NCBI GenBank assembly: GCA_030278955.1
Contig: JAOANR010000014.1
Coordinates: forward strand, 38,949,453 to 39,013,452
Length of the DNA stretch: 64,000 nucleotides
Origin: Hygrophila difformis
Lineage: Eukaryota; Streptophyta; Magnoliopsida; Lamiales; Acanthaceae
Direction: 5' to 3'
Every line of letters begins with the position of its first letter. Within the stretch, counting starts at the first letter, position 1. Positions 31,986 to 45,524 of the stretch are shown piece after piece. A program made the position numbers and the translations under genes. The notes below the pieces were generated by a model. It made no database searches. It was not told where the DNA came from and worked only from the letters and a program-made list of their open reading frames with translations.

Positions 31986-32629
31986 AAAGATAGGATCTTT
32001 CTTGAGTTTTAACTTGAAAAACACCAAAAACATCAAAAATCGAAAACCCTAAAAAGTGGACATGTTCTGTTCGGACCTATTCTGGACTTAAAAATTTTGG
32101 ATCTTGCAAATCTGGGTTTAAATTTGAATTTCTCATGATGAGTAGATGAATTTGCATATGTGGAGTTCATATGACAAAGTTATGATTATTTGAAGTTTTG
32201 GTGTTGTTCTTGACCCAAATCCGAAAATTCCATCAACTTTGATTATGATTCTGAATTTTGGGTGTTAATGGAATATAATATGTGTTAATGATGCAACTTG
32301 ATGTGTGTGTTTAAGCTATTAATTAAAATTTGCATCACGAATTCCAAATCAAGAGCTTGAGTGTTCATCTTCTTCATAATCCACCACCTTGCTTGTTCAA
32401 GTGTTCTTCATCATATTCATCCAAGTTCTTGAGCAAATATCTTTTGATCCATAAAACCAAATTGTGTAAGTGTTTGAGGGGACAAATCTGATTCTTGAGA
32501 AGAGTAGCCGCCCAAAATTCCTTAATATGTGTTATCTACTTGAGTACAATTGAGACACTAAGTTGCAAGGGTGACATCATCATACATGCAAGTCTAATAT
32601 TGCGGTCAACACTCCAAATTTTTCTAAGT

Positions 32630-32850
32630 CCCCCATGTCCCTAAACTAACCCCTTGTCCCAAGACCCCTCTAATGTCCCTAAACTCCAAGTCCCTAAACC
32701 ATCACTCATGTTCCTAAACTCCATGTCCCTAAACAATCTCATGTCCCTAAACCACTCCCTTGTTCCAAGACCCCTCTCACATGTCCCTAGCCTTGTGTCG
32801 TGAAACCCCTTGTCCCTAAACCCCCTTTCACGACAAGCCACAAGTCTCAC
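32630..32850. repeat. Minisatellite of ATGTCCCTAAAC units in the element's leader
   Basis: About ten imperfect copies of catgtccctaaac or ttgtcccaagaccc lie between the PBS and gag. Non-coding. Confidence 0.75.
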
Positions 32851-33553
32851 GACAAGGGTAATTCTTGCGACGGGATCAACTCTCCATTGTGCAATATTGT
32901 TCTGAAATTTTTTTCCTAAGTCGGATATACACAGTTGCCACGTGGTTCCTCTGATTTAACTTAAATCACGAACACATAGTTGAAAATTAAGCGGGCAATG
33001 TTAGGCTCTTAAAATTCTTCTCATAACAAGTGAAACCTAACTGTTGAAATTCCTCCGGAAAATTTTATCTGATAATATTGGAGGGTACCCTAGAAAATAT
33101 TTTTATCAAATACTGATATTGGGAAACCAGTGTGATCATTTCGGGAGTCGAGTGCAGTGAGTTCTCTTTTCAGTATTTTTAAACTCCACCCCCAAATTTT
33201 TAACCCTTGTGAGGATTTTGGAATTTAACGTGTAAATTGCGATTAATCGCTATAACGCTAAATCCTTACATTGTGATCACATATATTCAGTACATTAATA
33301 TCAGTAATTATTTTCTCTTCATTTTATTTTACTTTAGTCGAGTCTATTTTATCGAGTCTAGTAGTGTGGGCAACAGTCTTGTTTTCAGCCTCAATCTCAA
33401 GAGTGGTTGAAATTTTCACGGAAGCATCGGACCGAAAGAGAGAAAAATCGAGAGTGCTTCTTGAGTGATATTTTTCTGTTGTGCAAGTGCTACTAATTTT
33501 CTTATATATATATATATATAGTTTGATATGTTTTGTGTAGATTAACTGATCAA

Positions 33554-35507
33554 ATGGCAGGAGTATCCAGAACATCCAACTCTGACATCATCAATTTCCT
33601 CCAGTCTTTAAATCAGAAAATGGAACGAATAAAAAGATTGAGGATATTAACACTAAAGTGGATAGTCAGATAGAGGGTTTGCACACCGAACTTGAGGACA
33701 GACTCAGGTTACAAGGCACTGCTGTGGAGCAACACATCAACTGAACGGTGCAAAGGCGTAGCGGGAGACATTGAAATACCGAATCCAAATGCTCCACATA
33801 ATACACCGGATACGAACAGAGTGAAATTCATCCTGATGAAGGCATGGTCGAAGCAGAACATGAACTTGAGGAACAATATTAAGTGCACAGGAGACCCCGA
33901 GCACCTGCCAGAAATAATGCTCCAGCAGCCCCACCTGCAGCAGCACCTCGAGGACCTAGGGCACCAAGAGACCGAAGGTATCGGAATAATCAGGATGAAG
34001 AGAAGCAAGAAATTAAAGGAATAAAATTTGATCTTCCAGTGTTCAAGGGAACACCTGATCCAGCCGAGTTCATTGAATGGAAGGATTCTATTGAACTGAT
34101 CTTTGACTGCCATAATTATTCTGAAAGGAAGAAGGTACAGATTGCGGTAACACAGTTCAAAGATTATGCTCTAGCTTGGTGGCAGAAGACTGCAAAGGAA
34201 ATCCAAGAGCGCAGTTTTAGGCCTAGTGAGACGTGGGATGATCTGATCCGTCTGATGCAGCAAAGATTTGTACCTTCCTACTACAGGAAAAAAGCTTGTA
34301 CCACAAAATGACTACTCTGACTCAGGGCAATAAGACTGTCAACGAGTACTACCAGGAAATGGAGAAACCGATGACTCGTTGTGGAGTTAGAGAGGACGAA
34401 GAAATCACAAATGCCAGATTCATGGAAGGGCTGAGAAAGGATATCCGAGATGAAGTGGACCTTCGAGGCTACGAGCATACTGAGGACTTAGTACATCTTG
34501 CAGCCAAGATCGAAGCACAACATCGGAGGGCCCCAAGAATCACATTCGCTAGCAGTTCATCCGGACCGAGCAAGCCTTGGCCTGGAAAGGAATGGACCGG
34601 TAAATCATGGCCCCGCATCGAGGACAAGCCCAAAGGACCGCAGCCAAAAGGATTCGAATTGGCAAAGGAGTTCAAGGTCTACAAGCCACCTGTACAGAAT
34701 ACACAACCAACACAACCGAAAAGAGACATTAAAGATGTCATGTGCTTTAAATATCAGAGGAAAGGACACTATGCAAATGAGTGTCCCTTCACCAAAAGGG
34801 TTGCTGTGTTGGAAAGCGGTCATCTGAAGATCATTGAATCCGATGAAGAAGGATCAGATGAGGAAGAGCAAGAAGAAATTGCTCCAATAAAAATTGAAGA
34901 AGTCAGTGGTGAACACGAAGTGGTCGAGAAAACTGAGGAAAGAGTTTTAACAACCTTCGTGGCTATGCGAGCTCTAAATGCCGAAAAAGTTGAACAGCCA
35001 CCACCTGACGAACAGCGTGAAAATTTATTTCATTGTCATTGCGATTTAAATGGAAATCTGGCTTTAGTAATTGTAGATAACGGTAGTTGGACTAACGTCG
35101 TTAGTACATATAAAATACGCAGGTTAGAGTTACCTACAGAAGATCATCCAAAGCCATACCAATTACACTGGATGAATGACAATGGAACCTTGAAAGTGAG
35201 CCAACGCGCCAAAGTGCCAATCAAGATCGGCTCATATTCTGAACATGTTTGGGGTGATGTCGTACCCATGACGGCCTGCCACATTCTATTGGGAAGGCCA
35301 TGGTTGTATGATAACGTTGTCACCTACCGCAGAAAAGACAATTCTTTATTTTTCAAATTCTGTAATAAATTGTATACTGTTAAACCTCTCCCGCTCAGAA
35401 ATGTAAAAATTGATCAAGAACGATTGCGGGAGAATATGCGCAAAGAAGAAGCGGATCACAAGGCGAAGCAAAAGGGGAAAGCAAAAATTTTCAGACTAGA
35501 AATTTAG
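33554..35507 (+). pseudogene. Ty3-gypsy gag and protease, frameshifted
   Basis: A start at 33554 (MAGVSRTSNSD) is soon lost to frameshift. The Retrotrans_gag core is read at 33883-34311 (AWWQKTAKEI) and, after a phase change near 34300, at 34296-35507 (NEYYQEMEK). The zinc knuckle at about 34743-34784 reads CFKYQRKGHYANEC: the second Cys is Tyr, a change from TGT/TGC to TAT. The protease region has IVDNGSWTNVVS (about 35070), the D-x-G active site of this clade. Gag would assemble the virus-like particle and protease would cut the polyprotein. Confidence 0.85.
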
Positions 35508-35531
35508 GACAAAAGTTTTGAACCTTGCCTT

Positions 35532-38286
35532 TTGCTGACCAAGACTGAATTTGATCAAGCAATGCAGCATGATAATCCAACATGTCACTGCTTCTTAGCT
35601 TATTATAAACCTATTGATTATACTCATAGAACTTGCAATGCTGCACCTGAATTTCCTGATAATTTTTCTAGGATACTGGAGAGAAATAAAGATGTATTTC
35701 CCGAAGAAGTACCGGCAGGACTACCACCCCTTCGTAGTATTGAACATCGGATTGATTTTGTGCCAGGCGCTTCTATCCCGAACAGACCAGCATACCGAAT
35801 GACTCCTGATGAGACTAAGGAAATTCAGTCTCAAGTTCAGAAGCTGCTTGATAAAGGATGGGTGCGCGAAAGTTTATCTCCATGCGCAGTACCAGTGTTA
35901 CTTGTTCCAAAGAAAGACGGTTCATGGCGCATGTGCGTCGACTGCAGAGCCGTTAATGCAATCACTGTGAAGTACTGGCACCCCATCCTACGCCTTGATG
36001 ACATGCTTGACGAGCTTGGTCATGCGAATATTTTCTTGAAGATTGATCTTCGAAGCGGTTACCATCAGATCCGAATGAAACCCGGAGATGAATGGAAAAC
36101 AGCTTTCAAGACCAAATTCGAACTTTACGAATGGCTTGTCATGCCATTTGGTCTCACCAATGCGCCATCAACCTTTATGCGTATCATGAATGAGACATTG
36201 CGCCCTTTCATTAATAAATTAGTTTTTGTTTATTTTGATGATATTTTAATTTACAGTGCAAACGAACCTGATCATGTATCTCATGTTCAACAGGTAATTA
36301 ACAGGTTGCGGGAAGTGAAGTTGTACGCTAATCTGGAAAAGTGTACGTTCCACGCAACAGAGCTGAATTTTCTGGGCTTCATTGTTGGACAGAGAGGACT
36401 GAAAGTTGATGAACAGAAAGTGAAGGCCATTTCTGATTGGCCACCATTGAAATCAGTTCATGAGGTTCGTCAGTTTTTAGGACTCTGTGGATTTTTCAGA
36501 AGGTTTGTTCCGCAGTTCAGTGTTATTGTCGCGCCCCTCATGACGCTACTTAAAAAGGATCTGCCTTTTAAGTGGGGACCAACGAAACAGAAGGCATTCA
36601 CTGATTTCAAGGAGAAATTGACACATGTTCCGGTTTTAGCCTTACCAAATTTTGATCTCCCATTTGAAATTGAATGCGATGCATCCGGAACGGAAATGGG
36701 AGCAGTGTTAATTCAAGAAGTTCGTCCGATAACTTATCACAGCGAGAAGTTTTTTGGAGCTTCATTGAACTATTCAACATATGATAAGGAGTTGTTTGCT
36801 GTGGTGAGAGCACTACGAGTTTGGCAGCACTATCTTCGAGGTCGAGAGTTCGTCATCAACACGGACCATGAAACCTTGAAGCACATCAGAGGACAAGGAC
36901 AGTTGAGCAAGCGGCATGCGCGATGGAGTCAGTTTATCGAATGATTTCCCTATGTAATCAGATACAAAAAGGGAAAGGACAACGTGGTCACAGATGCCTT
37001 GTCACGCAGAGCAACATTGGCTGCCATGGCGACGACATATTTGTTGGGATTTGAGCATATAAAAACTTTGTATGCTACTGATCCAGATTTTGAGGAAGTG
37101 TACGGACAGACTGAGGTACACACATTCAAGGAGTTCTCCAGACTGGATGGTTTTCTCTACCGGGAAAATCAGCTGTGCATTTCACATGGTTCTATCATAG
37201 AATTGCTTATTCAAGAAGCTCACAATGGACAACTGATGGGACACTTCGGCAAGAATGCTACAGCTGAAATCTTAGCCGAAAAATTCTATTGGCCCGGACT
37301 GAGGAAACAAGTCGAGGAATTTATTTCCAAGTGCATCGTCTGCTTAAAGGCAAAATCTACGGTCAAGCGGCATGGACTTTATCAGACACTACCAGTTCCA
37401 GCAGGACCGTGGTTAGATATCTCAATGGACTTTGTGCTAGGTCTACCCCGAACTGCTCGAGGAAAAGATTCGATATTTGTTGTCGTAGACAGATTTTCAA
37501 AAATGGCACGTTTCTTGCCATGTACAAAGACCAGCGATGCACTGCACATTGCAAAACTGTTTTTCAAGGAGATCGTGAGATTGCACGGGATTCCGAAATC
37601 AATTGTTTCTGACAGAGATGTAAAATTCATTAGTTATTTCTGGAAATTCCTCTGGAACAAAATAGGAACGAAGCTGCTGTTTTCTATTGCATTTCACCCA
37701 CAGACCGACGGACAAACTGAAGCTGTCAACTGGGTGTTAGGTAATTTGCTTCGTATTATTACCTCTTCGAATTCGAAGAGCTGGGATGAGTGCCTACCAT
37801 ATATTGAATTTGCATACAATATGCACATCCATAGTGCAACACATATTTCTCCGTTTGAGTGTGTATATGGTTTTAACCCCTATCCCCGATTGACCTTCTG
37901 CCATTGCCTAGCAATGAGCATTTAAATGTTAATGGCAGAAACAAGGCTCAAGCAATCAAGGAGATGCACAAAAACGTCAAGGAGAGCCTGCAGAAATCGG
38001 CAGAAACATATGCACAATATCATGATAGGGGAAGAAAAACACTGGTACTAAAACCAGGAGACTGGGTGTGGCTTCATCTCAGAAAAAGAACGATTCCCAG
38101 CCAAGAGGCGCAACAAACTATCTCCACGATGATATGGACCATTTAAAATTCTTGAAAGGATTAATGATAATGCGTATAAACTGGAATTACCGGAAGAATA
38201 TGGAAACATTAATCCGTCTTTTAATGTTGCAGATCTTGTGCTATTTGAACAAGACGAGCAGGATGAGTACGATGCTTGCCGGTTGA
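35532..38286 (+). pseudogene. Ty3-gypsy polymerase: RT, RNase H and integrase, broken
   Basis: The reverse transcriptase is well preserved, with DLRSGYHQI and catalytic YFDD at about 36231-36242. RNase H starts at CDASGTEMG and is cut by a TGA at 36942-36944. The frame then continues with the [14 protein letters not shown] end. The integrase has the HHCC zinc-binding region (His at about 37220-37245; CIVC near 37335) and the DDE core ([25 protein letters not shown]). A frameshift near 37900 and further breaks disturb the C-terminal part, which ends with an AYKLELPEEYG stretch, as in CRM/Reina-type elements. Confidence 0.88.
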
Positions 38287-38314
38287 TCGCTCAACCTCCT
38301 CAAGGGGGAGGGAA

Positions 38315-39112
38315 TGGCGTGGAAGCCAGGATAACTGTTACAGTAATTCCTTTTCCGGAAGGACCCTGTTCGAGGAAGTAGACCAAGAAGTTCACATCCC
38401 ATGTAGCAGAATATCTGAAGGATAATTTTGATCGAGAGCTGTCCAAGATTTTCAACATCCGATTCGAAGCAACTTTGCTCCTACAACTCGAGCAGACAGA
38501 TGTCCGGGATCCGAAACCATGACTCGGAAGACCGATCGGATGAATAATATCATTTTGTTATTATTTTTGTAATAGTATAGTATTAATATGCCTTAATTTG
38601 TCTAAGGCATAAAAACGATAGAAAACCCTAATTTTGTAAGTTGGTATATGCGAACCTGCAAGTGAGTGCAAGTGAGTACATCCCTGCTAGAAGGTGAGTA
38701 CATCCAAGACATGAAGTGAGTACATCAAAGCCACGAGGTGCGTACATCCAGAAGTGAGTATATCCAAGGCCTGAAGATGGTACGTGTCGCGAGCCTCATG
38801 TCGCTAACGTCGTCTCACGGCATGGCTCTTGCCTAGCGACACAAAGAAGATGGTAGATGGTACACCCAAGACCTGAAGATGGTACATTTCAGCTGTAAAG
38901 ATGGTACATCCAAGCCGTGAAGTGGGTACATGTCGCGAGACTCATGTCGCTAAACCATGTCTCACGACATGATTCTTGTCTCACGACAACACTCCATACA
39001 CCGACCCTGCAACCTTCATGTACCGACCCTGCAGCTTCATGTACCGAACCTGTAGCCTTCATATATCATACCTGTAACCCTCGTGTACCAACTTCACCAA
39101 TCCGCACCTAAG
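38315..39112 (+). repeat. 3' LTR of the Ty3-gypsy element, first part
   Basis: Starts TGGCGTGGAAGCC, matching 30788 onward, and breaks off at ctaag, where the LARD is inserted. The remainder is 49080-49470. Confidence 0.92.
39108..39112. repeat. Left target-site duplication of the LARD
   Basis: ctaag, repeated at 49075-49079. Confidence 0.9.
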
Positions 39113-41229
39113 TGATGAGTGATTTTCACTACTCATATTTTACCACAAGCGGATGATTGTCATCAAGTAATAAAAACCGGTGAATACCGGATCGAACCCA
39201 AGGGAATTCAGAATATTATTTCATTCTGGAGAAAACTTAGTCATTTTAAGTTCATTAATAATATATATTATATTTTGAAAAGAGTTTGTTTAATTCTAAT
39301 GGTGATTAAATTAAAAATAGTGACATTAAATTTAAAATAAAGCAAGTTAAAAATTTAAAATAATAAAAATAAAGATAAGATATATGCTTGTAATGATTTA
39401 GAACGTGCCATCATTATATAAAAGTGAAATTGCATAATGATTTAGCATTTCCCAATGTCTAAAAAGATCAATTTCAGCAGATTTAATTATTTTATAAAGA
39501 TTAAAAATATGCCAATTTCCTATTTTTCATAATTTGTAAAAACAGATATCATGGAAGCAAATTAAATTATCTAACATTCTGCAATCATCAGTCTAGGCAT
39601 ACATTTGAGTCTTTCCCAAGCATACAAATTTTCCTATTGTGATTAAACGACACATTTCATTTCCCAAATCAGCGTGTACATGCCAGAATCCATTTTAATG
39701 TGATTTATTCCCAAGACCGGTACTAAAATCTAATTTCCACTTTTTATCTCCCAATTTAGCAAAGCAGAAATCAAACAGATTAGATTCTAACATTTAATTA
39801 TGCAGAATAGTGTAAATAATCTAATAAACATGGTAAAATATTGATAAAACATGGTAATATGGATTTTAATACTAAATTTAGAATGTGAACATATTAGAAT
39901 TTTTATCATATTATTGTAGACAAAATATGCAGAATGATCGATCAGTCCAGATTTAGCAGATTAAAAATGCAGATTTCAGATTTTTGCCAAAACATAATTG
40001 TCGATCAATTTCAGGCATCCAATACATAATCCTATTGCAAATTCTAACAGTTCTTGCAGATTAATCCAGATTACACAGATAAACATCGACATTTATTATA
40101 CTTCCATAAAACATAAATTCATACTTCAAAAGTGATTCTGAACTCCCGTTCTAGAATACTTTTAACACGAACAACATAGAAATCCGTTTACAAACATGAA
40201 AACAGTAGGAAATTATGTTTGAAAGCAAATCCTAAACATTACAAAGCGAGAAAAAGGAAAACAACACCTAGAATGCGAAGAACACAGTCAGAGAAGACGC
40301 TCTGATCACTTCCTCCGGCATGGTTCGGTGTTATTCGGCTTGTTCTCCAATGTTGCAGAACTTTTATGTCGAAAATATGAGTCTGGAATGAGTCTCGATG
40401 AAGAGAATGACGAAAAATGGCATTTAAAACCGAGTTCGGGAGGTTAGAAAACTACTCAACCGCGACTGTGGCGCATAAAATGGCGCTCGGAAGAGGTTTT
40501 CGGTGCCACCAAAGAGAGCTGGCGCATCCTGACATTTTCCAAATTTTCTGCTGCGGCGCAAAAAGTGGCGCTTGGAAGGGGTTTTAGGCGCCGCCAAGAA
40601 GGTGCGGTGCATTCTGATAATTTCCTAAAATTTTGTCTGCGGCGCATTTTGTGGCGCCTGGAGGGTGTTTTAGGCGCTGCCAAGAAGGTGCGGAGCATTC
40701 TGAAGCCTTTTTCCCAATTTTCTGATTGCGGTGCACAAGTGGCGCCTGAAGGCTGTTTTAGGCGCCGCCAAGAAGGTGCGGAGCATTCTGAAGCTTTTTA
40801 ACCTTTGAAATTTTTCTAAGTGTTGAAGCGGTGCCTGGTGCGGTGCTCGGAAAGCAGTTTAGGCTCCGCCATGCCTGTGCAGAGCATTCTGGGAAGGTTT
40901 CAACTGAATTTTTTCTAAGTCTGAATCTTGGCACATATCACATTAAATATTCCTTATTTTCCAAAATAAAGCTTCCGAACATCGCTTTTCATTATTTAAA
41001 TGCCTGAAACAACATTGCAATGCATTAGGTTTGCCAAAAGTCTTATTAAAAATACATAAAAACATGATAAATTTAACCTAAATAAGCCAAATCTAACCAT
41101 GATCACTTGAAAAATAAAAACACATGAAATACACCTAAAAGTGCAATAAATTAAGGTAAAATGCACTCATTTTGAACATATTGTGGTACAATTCAAGCTT
41201 GTATAAGTGTGGTTTCACAGGGTGCATCA
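39113..41229 (-). repeat. LARD 3' LTR (left copy)
   Basis: 2117 bp, starting tgatgagtgattttcac and ending gggtgcatca on the plus strand. Contains a GC-rich tandem array at 40455-40900. Confidence 0.92.
40455..40900. repeat. GC-rich tandem array (five ~90-bp units) in the LARD LTR
   Basis: Units share gtggcgcctggaag, ttttaggcgccgccaagaag and gtgcggagcattctg. The same array is in the other LTR at 48310-48740. Open frames across it, such as an MLRTFLAAPK start on the minus strand, repeat with the unit and are not genes. Confidence 0.88.
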
Positions 41230-41230
41230 A

Positions 41231-41268
41231 CATCCTCACACTTAAATATTGCTCGTCCCTTGAGCAAT
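41231..41268 (-). promoter_or_regulatory. LARD polypurine-type tract and hairpin beside the 3' LTR
   Basis: On the minus strand a hairpin (TTGCTC, 7-nt loop, GAGCAA) is followed by TTTAAGTGTGAGGATG, one base before the 3' LTR. The position is that of the polypurine tract that primes plus-strand DNA synthesis. Confidence 0.55.
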
Positions 41269-41376
41269 GAAATTAATTAACACATCAACATGCCAATCAA
41301 GATAATAAGGATGAAGTCACTATAGTTCTGCCAAATCATAGATTTCAACAACGCAATGAGCTAAAAGGGTTCAAAG

Positions 41377-42153
41377 TAGGGGTGTTAACGAGCCGAACTG
41401 AGACCGAACACTGGTGAGCTCGGCTTGAGCTCGTAAGAATTCGAGCCGAGCTTTGACCGAGCCGAGCATTGACCGAGCTACTTCGAGCCGAGCGTTGACC
41501 GAGCTTTGACGAAATCGAGCCGAGCTCGAACAGTCTCATTTTTTATTTTCACATAATTTATAAAAAAAATTATATTTAATATAAATTGCATATAAATTAT
41601 GTATATTTTATTTAATCTATATATTTAAATAGTTTTAAAAATATATTTATAATTTAAAAATTATTCCATCTATCCCAATAAAATTATGTCATATTTGATC
41701 CAGAGACACTTTAACTTTTAATGTTTTATATAACCTCTATATTTGCTAATAAATATATATATGTATAAAAATAAATATATTTACTAATAAATAAATACTT
41801 CTTTCATTTCACACTCCTTTAAAAGGAGATGCATTAATTGCATAGAGTAGACATGTCGGAAAAATAGTCAGACTCTAAATTTATTTTATTTATTCTAAAG
41901 TCTAAACAAATATAGTATTAGTACAATACATTTCAAAAGACATGTATTGTATGAGATTTGTATTATAAGTTAATAGAACACGAGCCTGTTCGCGAGCTTT
42001 TCGAGCCGAACTCAAAGGTGTTCGGCTTGGTTTATAAATTATTCGAGTCGAACTCGAACTCGAGTCGAGCCTATTCGAGTCGAATTTTGACCGAACTTTG
42101 ACCGAACCGAGTTCGAACTGTTCGCGAACTACCATGGCTCATTAACACCCCTA
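41377..42153. mobile_element. hAT-type MITE inside the LARD
   Basis: Ends TAGGGGTGTTAACGAGCC and GGCTCATTAACACCCCTA are inverse. A perfect 8-bp duplication, gttcaaag (41369-41376 and 42154-42161), flanks them. This is the hAT signature. Both subterminal regions carry many cgagccgagc / ttgaccgagc words (and their inverse), while the centre is AT-rich and non-coding. Length 777 bp. Confidence 0.9.
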
Positions 42154-43482
42154 GTTCAAAGTTTAATGTGCTAGAATAAGGTAAATTGTCATGCATTAGC
42201 TGTCAAAACCAGTTATCCAAAGCACTTACAATACAAAAGGCGGATCAATCACACATAGTAAGTCGAAATGGGAGAGTGAATAATGTAAATATGCTTTTCT
42301 ATTCCCGTCTTCAAATATGCTCAATTAATGACTCGGTTTCACAATTATTCTAGACACTTTGGCTGAGTTGTAGACGGTTGAATTCCAAAAGCTACTCATG
42401 TCTAAGAATATGTGCAAGTCATATAGCCAAGAGTTTATAATTATTCTGTTTAATACCCGTTTATTCAACATTTTCTCTTTTTTTTTTTTTTTTTTGATCT
42501 TGCATTTTCTAATTTTTCCGTTTCTTTTCTTTTTGCAAGATTTAATCTTTTTTTTTTAATAGGGGTTCACTCTTACTTTATTTGTAACTAAGCATTTAAG
42601 AAGACATGGAATGAGCATATTCATATATAAATAATGATAACTCTCCACATGACAAATAGACCAGTTTAATTAATCAAAAATCTTTCTGCAAAGTAAATAG
42701 AATTGTCACCAAAGTTTGAACAACTAGCATGACAATTTAACAAAGTCAAGGACTTTAAACTAAGAATCATGATGCTCATTAAGTTGTAAAATCGGATCTA
42801 AGCAGAACAGTTAGACTTATTCGGATTTTCTTAAGATTGGCTATGATGTGGTAATTCAAATAATAGCACACTGTGAAAACACAATTTAATCTAAAATATT
42901 TAACATATCCAACCTAAAGCATTTACCATATTTATTCTAAAGTATAAGGAAATATTAAAAACATAACTAAGCTCTTACCAATTTATTCCCATGCAAATTA
43001 GTAAACATAAAACATGAAAAGATCACATCTGGAATGTTTAGGGCTTTGATTTTCATTCATCATCACGGCTGTCATCTTGCTCCTTTGTTGGCATATCCTG
43101 CTTTTAATATATTTATATAGCAATCACTCAAGCAAAATAGCTGTTAATGTAGATGAGAAATTCCAAAATAATCCAATTTATAAAATATCATCCATAACTC
43201 ATTTTACAGCAGATAATAATAATTTTCAGCAACTTGAAGAAATATGGACAGATTTATTAATGATAATTCCATAATTTCACCAAAAGCAAAAACAACATAC
43301 GTTCCAAAACGGAATTTACAGTAAAGTGCCAACCACTATAATAAATAGTTCCTTTATTTTTCATGATGACCCAACCCTGAGTATGGTGTTAAATAGATAG
43401 TTCATGCACTGAATAAACTAGATATATCAATTGATGAAGAGCTTCCAAGTTTGTGATCATAAAAAAAAAAAAAAATCCCCCT

Positions 43483-43530
43483 CCATCCTCACACTTAAAC
43501 TGAACTAGTAGTTTAGTTTAAGTGCATGAT
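43483..43530. repeat. CATCCTCACACTTAA hairpin motif, internal copy 1
   Basis: ccatcctcacacttaaact is followed by an inverse arm, agtttaagtg, giving a 10-bp perfect stem. Confidence 0.75.
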
Positions 43531-44233
43531 AAAAGGATTATTGTGGGATTTCAAATTTTCAATCTCTAACTCAAAATATAGCAAGCATTTAAAAATTCAG
43601 ATTGAGTTAAATCATGTCTTAAATTTTTTTTTTAGCTTTTTAATATGATCTATACATCTTAATTTATTGATTTTAATGCTTGCATTGTGTAAAATAATAG
43701 AGATTTGATGAAATTACATCCCATATTATAAACAGATCTCAATTTAGAGGAAGCATTACCTGCCAAGCATTGTTGTGGCGCTTGGGACACGATTTGGGCA
43801 CCACTTAGTTGGAGTGGCGCCTCCTGGACACGAAAGCAGCACCTCTTTTGCTCCTAACTCATCCTAATTCACATCTGATACCTCCAAACTGCTCAACAAC
43901 ACTAGTTCAACTTCTTTTACCAATTAACCATGAATATCTAGTCTCTTCTATTATCAAATCAACAACTCACAAAATTCTAATTTAACATGATTTAAGTAAG
44001 AGCTATTTTATTAGAATTAAAAACATGCATAAACATAACCTAAACATATATATAAAGTTAACCACATGCTCACCATATTAAATACAAATAAATCACCTAA
44101 GTAGTGCATAGCAGAGCAAACCAATATTCATAGCAAAAACATCCAACCCAGTAACAAAGGTATTTCTTATACATTATTTGTGGAACCTGGTTACACAACA
44201 ACTTTGGGTTAGTGATAAATATATGCATTTCTC

Positions 44234-44282
44234 GCCATCCTCACACTTAAGTTTAAACCAAAAGTTTAACTTAAGTGCATTG
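44234..44282. repeat. CATCCTCACACTTAA hairpin motif, internal copy 2
   Basis: gccatcctcacacttaag is followed by an inverse arm, cttaagtg. The arms CACTTAAGTT and AACTTAAGTG form a long stem. Confidence 0.75.
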
Positions 44283-45439
44283 TATAAAGCAAACATATAT
44301 CAACCTAGAATGTGGGATTTAAACAACTAAATGACCAATATATTTTATTTTAAAAGCTATAAGTTCTAAGTCTCTTATAAATTCAAGAAAATCGCTTTCT
44401 AGAACTTAAAACTTATTATTAAAAAGAACACATTTTTAAGTTATAAAAACTCCCTTTTTGTTAAAAATTTCAGATTTAATGCTTAAAGCTAACCAAATTA
44501 GCAAACTAGTTATTATTAATGATTTGAAATAATGATCAAGAACTTAGTTTATTGTTTTAAATAACATAAGTTTGCCTTTTTAGTTAAAAATTCATAGGAT
44601 GGGTTTTTTATAATAAAAATGTTTCTTTTTCATAAATTAGAGAAAACATGAAGTTTCAAGCTTTAATGTTACCAAAATTTATTAATGTAGATTAAAAAAA
44701 CATGCTTAAAATATTCAAAGATCAACTTAAAATATTAGACATGTTATTTTAACACGTTTTTATAAGAAAATTTCAGATTTCAGATACTGTAATACCATTT
44801 TCCAAAGAGCTGTAATATGAAATTTTACAAACACTCTATAAATTTGGCATAGGGCTTGAAAATATGTTCTAACACTCATATTGTGCATTTTAAACAATGA
44901 TTTATACACTTAAACCAATTTTAATCCCACATTCTACGTAACCCAAAATTTAATTAACAACACAAATACTAACAATAACACATACCAAATCACAAAATTG
45001 GACGAATTATTGAACTAGAATAGCTATTCTTACCCCCAAATTGAAGGTTTGAAGCACTTTGACAAGAAATCCCCAAATTTGAGAAGTTAGGGTTCTTGAG
45101 CCTCAATTTCAGCTTCAATTATCGAGTACATTTCAGCTTCTACTTTCACCAAATAACATGCACTACTTAATTATTAAATTAGAAATATGGTGGGCATATT
45201 TTATTAAAAAAATTAAAAACCTGAACAAATAAGCATAACGTGACATAAAATGAAAATAAAGACATGCATAAACCATAAATATGATAATAAAGACAAACAA
45301 AAACAGATTTTTATTATTTTTATTATTATTTTTAATTTTTTAAAAGAACTGTGGTGCAAAGGAAATTGAGGATGATGATTGCGGTTGTGAGATTGAATAG
45401 AGAGAGGAATGTGAAAGAGAGAACATGAGGAGATTACTA

Positions 45440-45522
<83 letters not shown>
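45440..45522. repeat. (ATT)n microsatellite
   Basis: About 28 uninterrupted tta/att units. The poly-isoleucine frame on the minus strand is an artefact of the repeat. Confidence 0.95.

Positions 45523-45524
<2 letters not shown>

Noticed and set aside
40424..40801. Frames in the GC-rich LARD array (both strands)
   Set aside because: They repeat with the 90-bp unit and are explained by the tandem structure.
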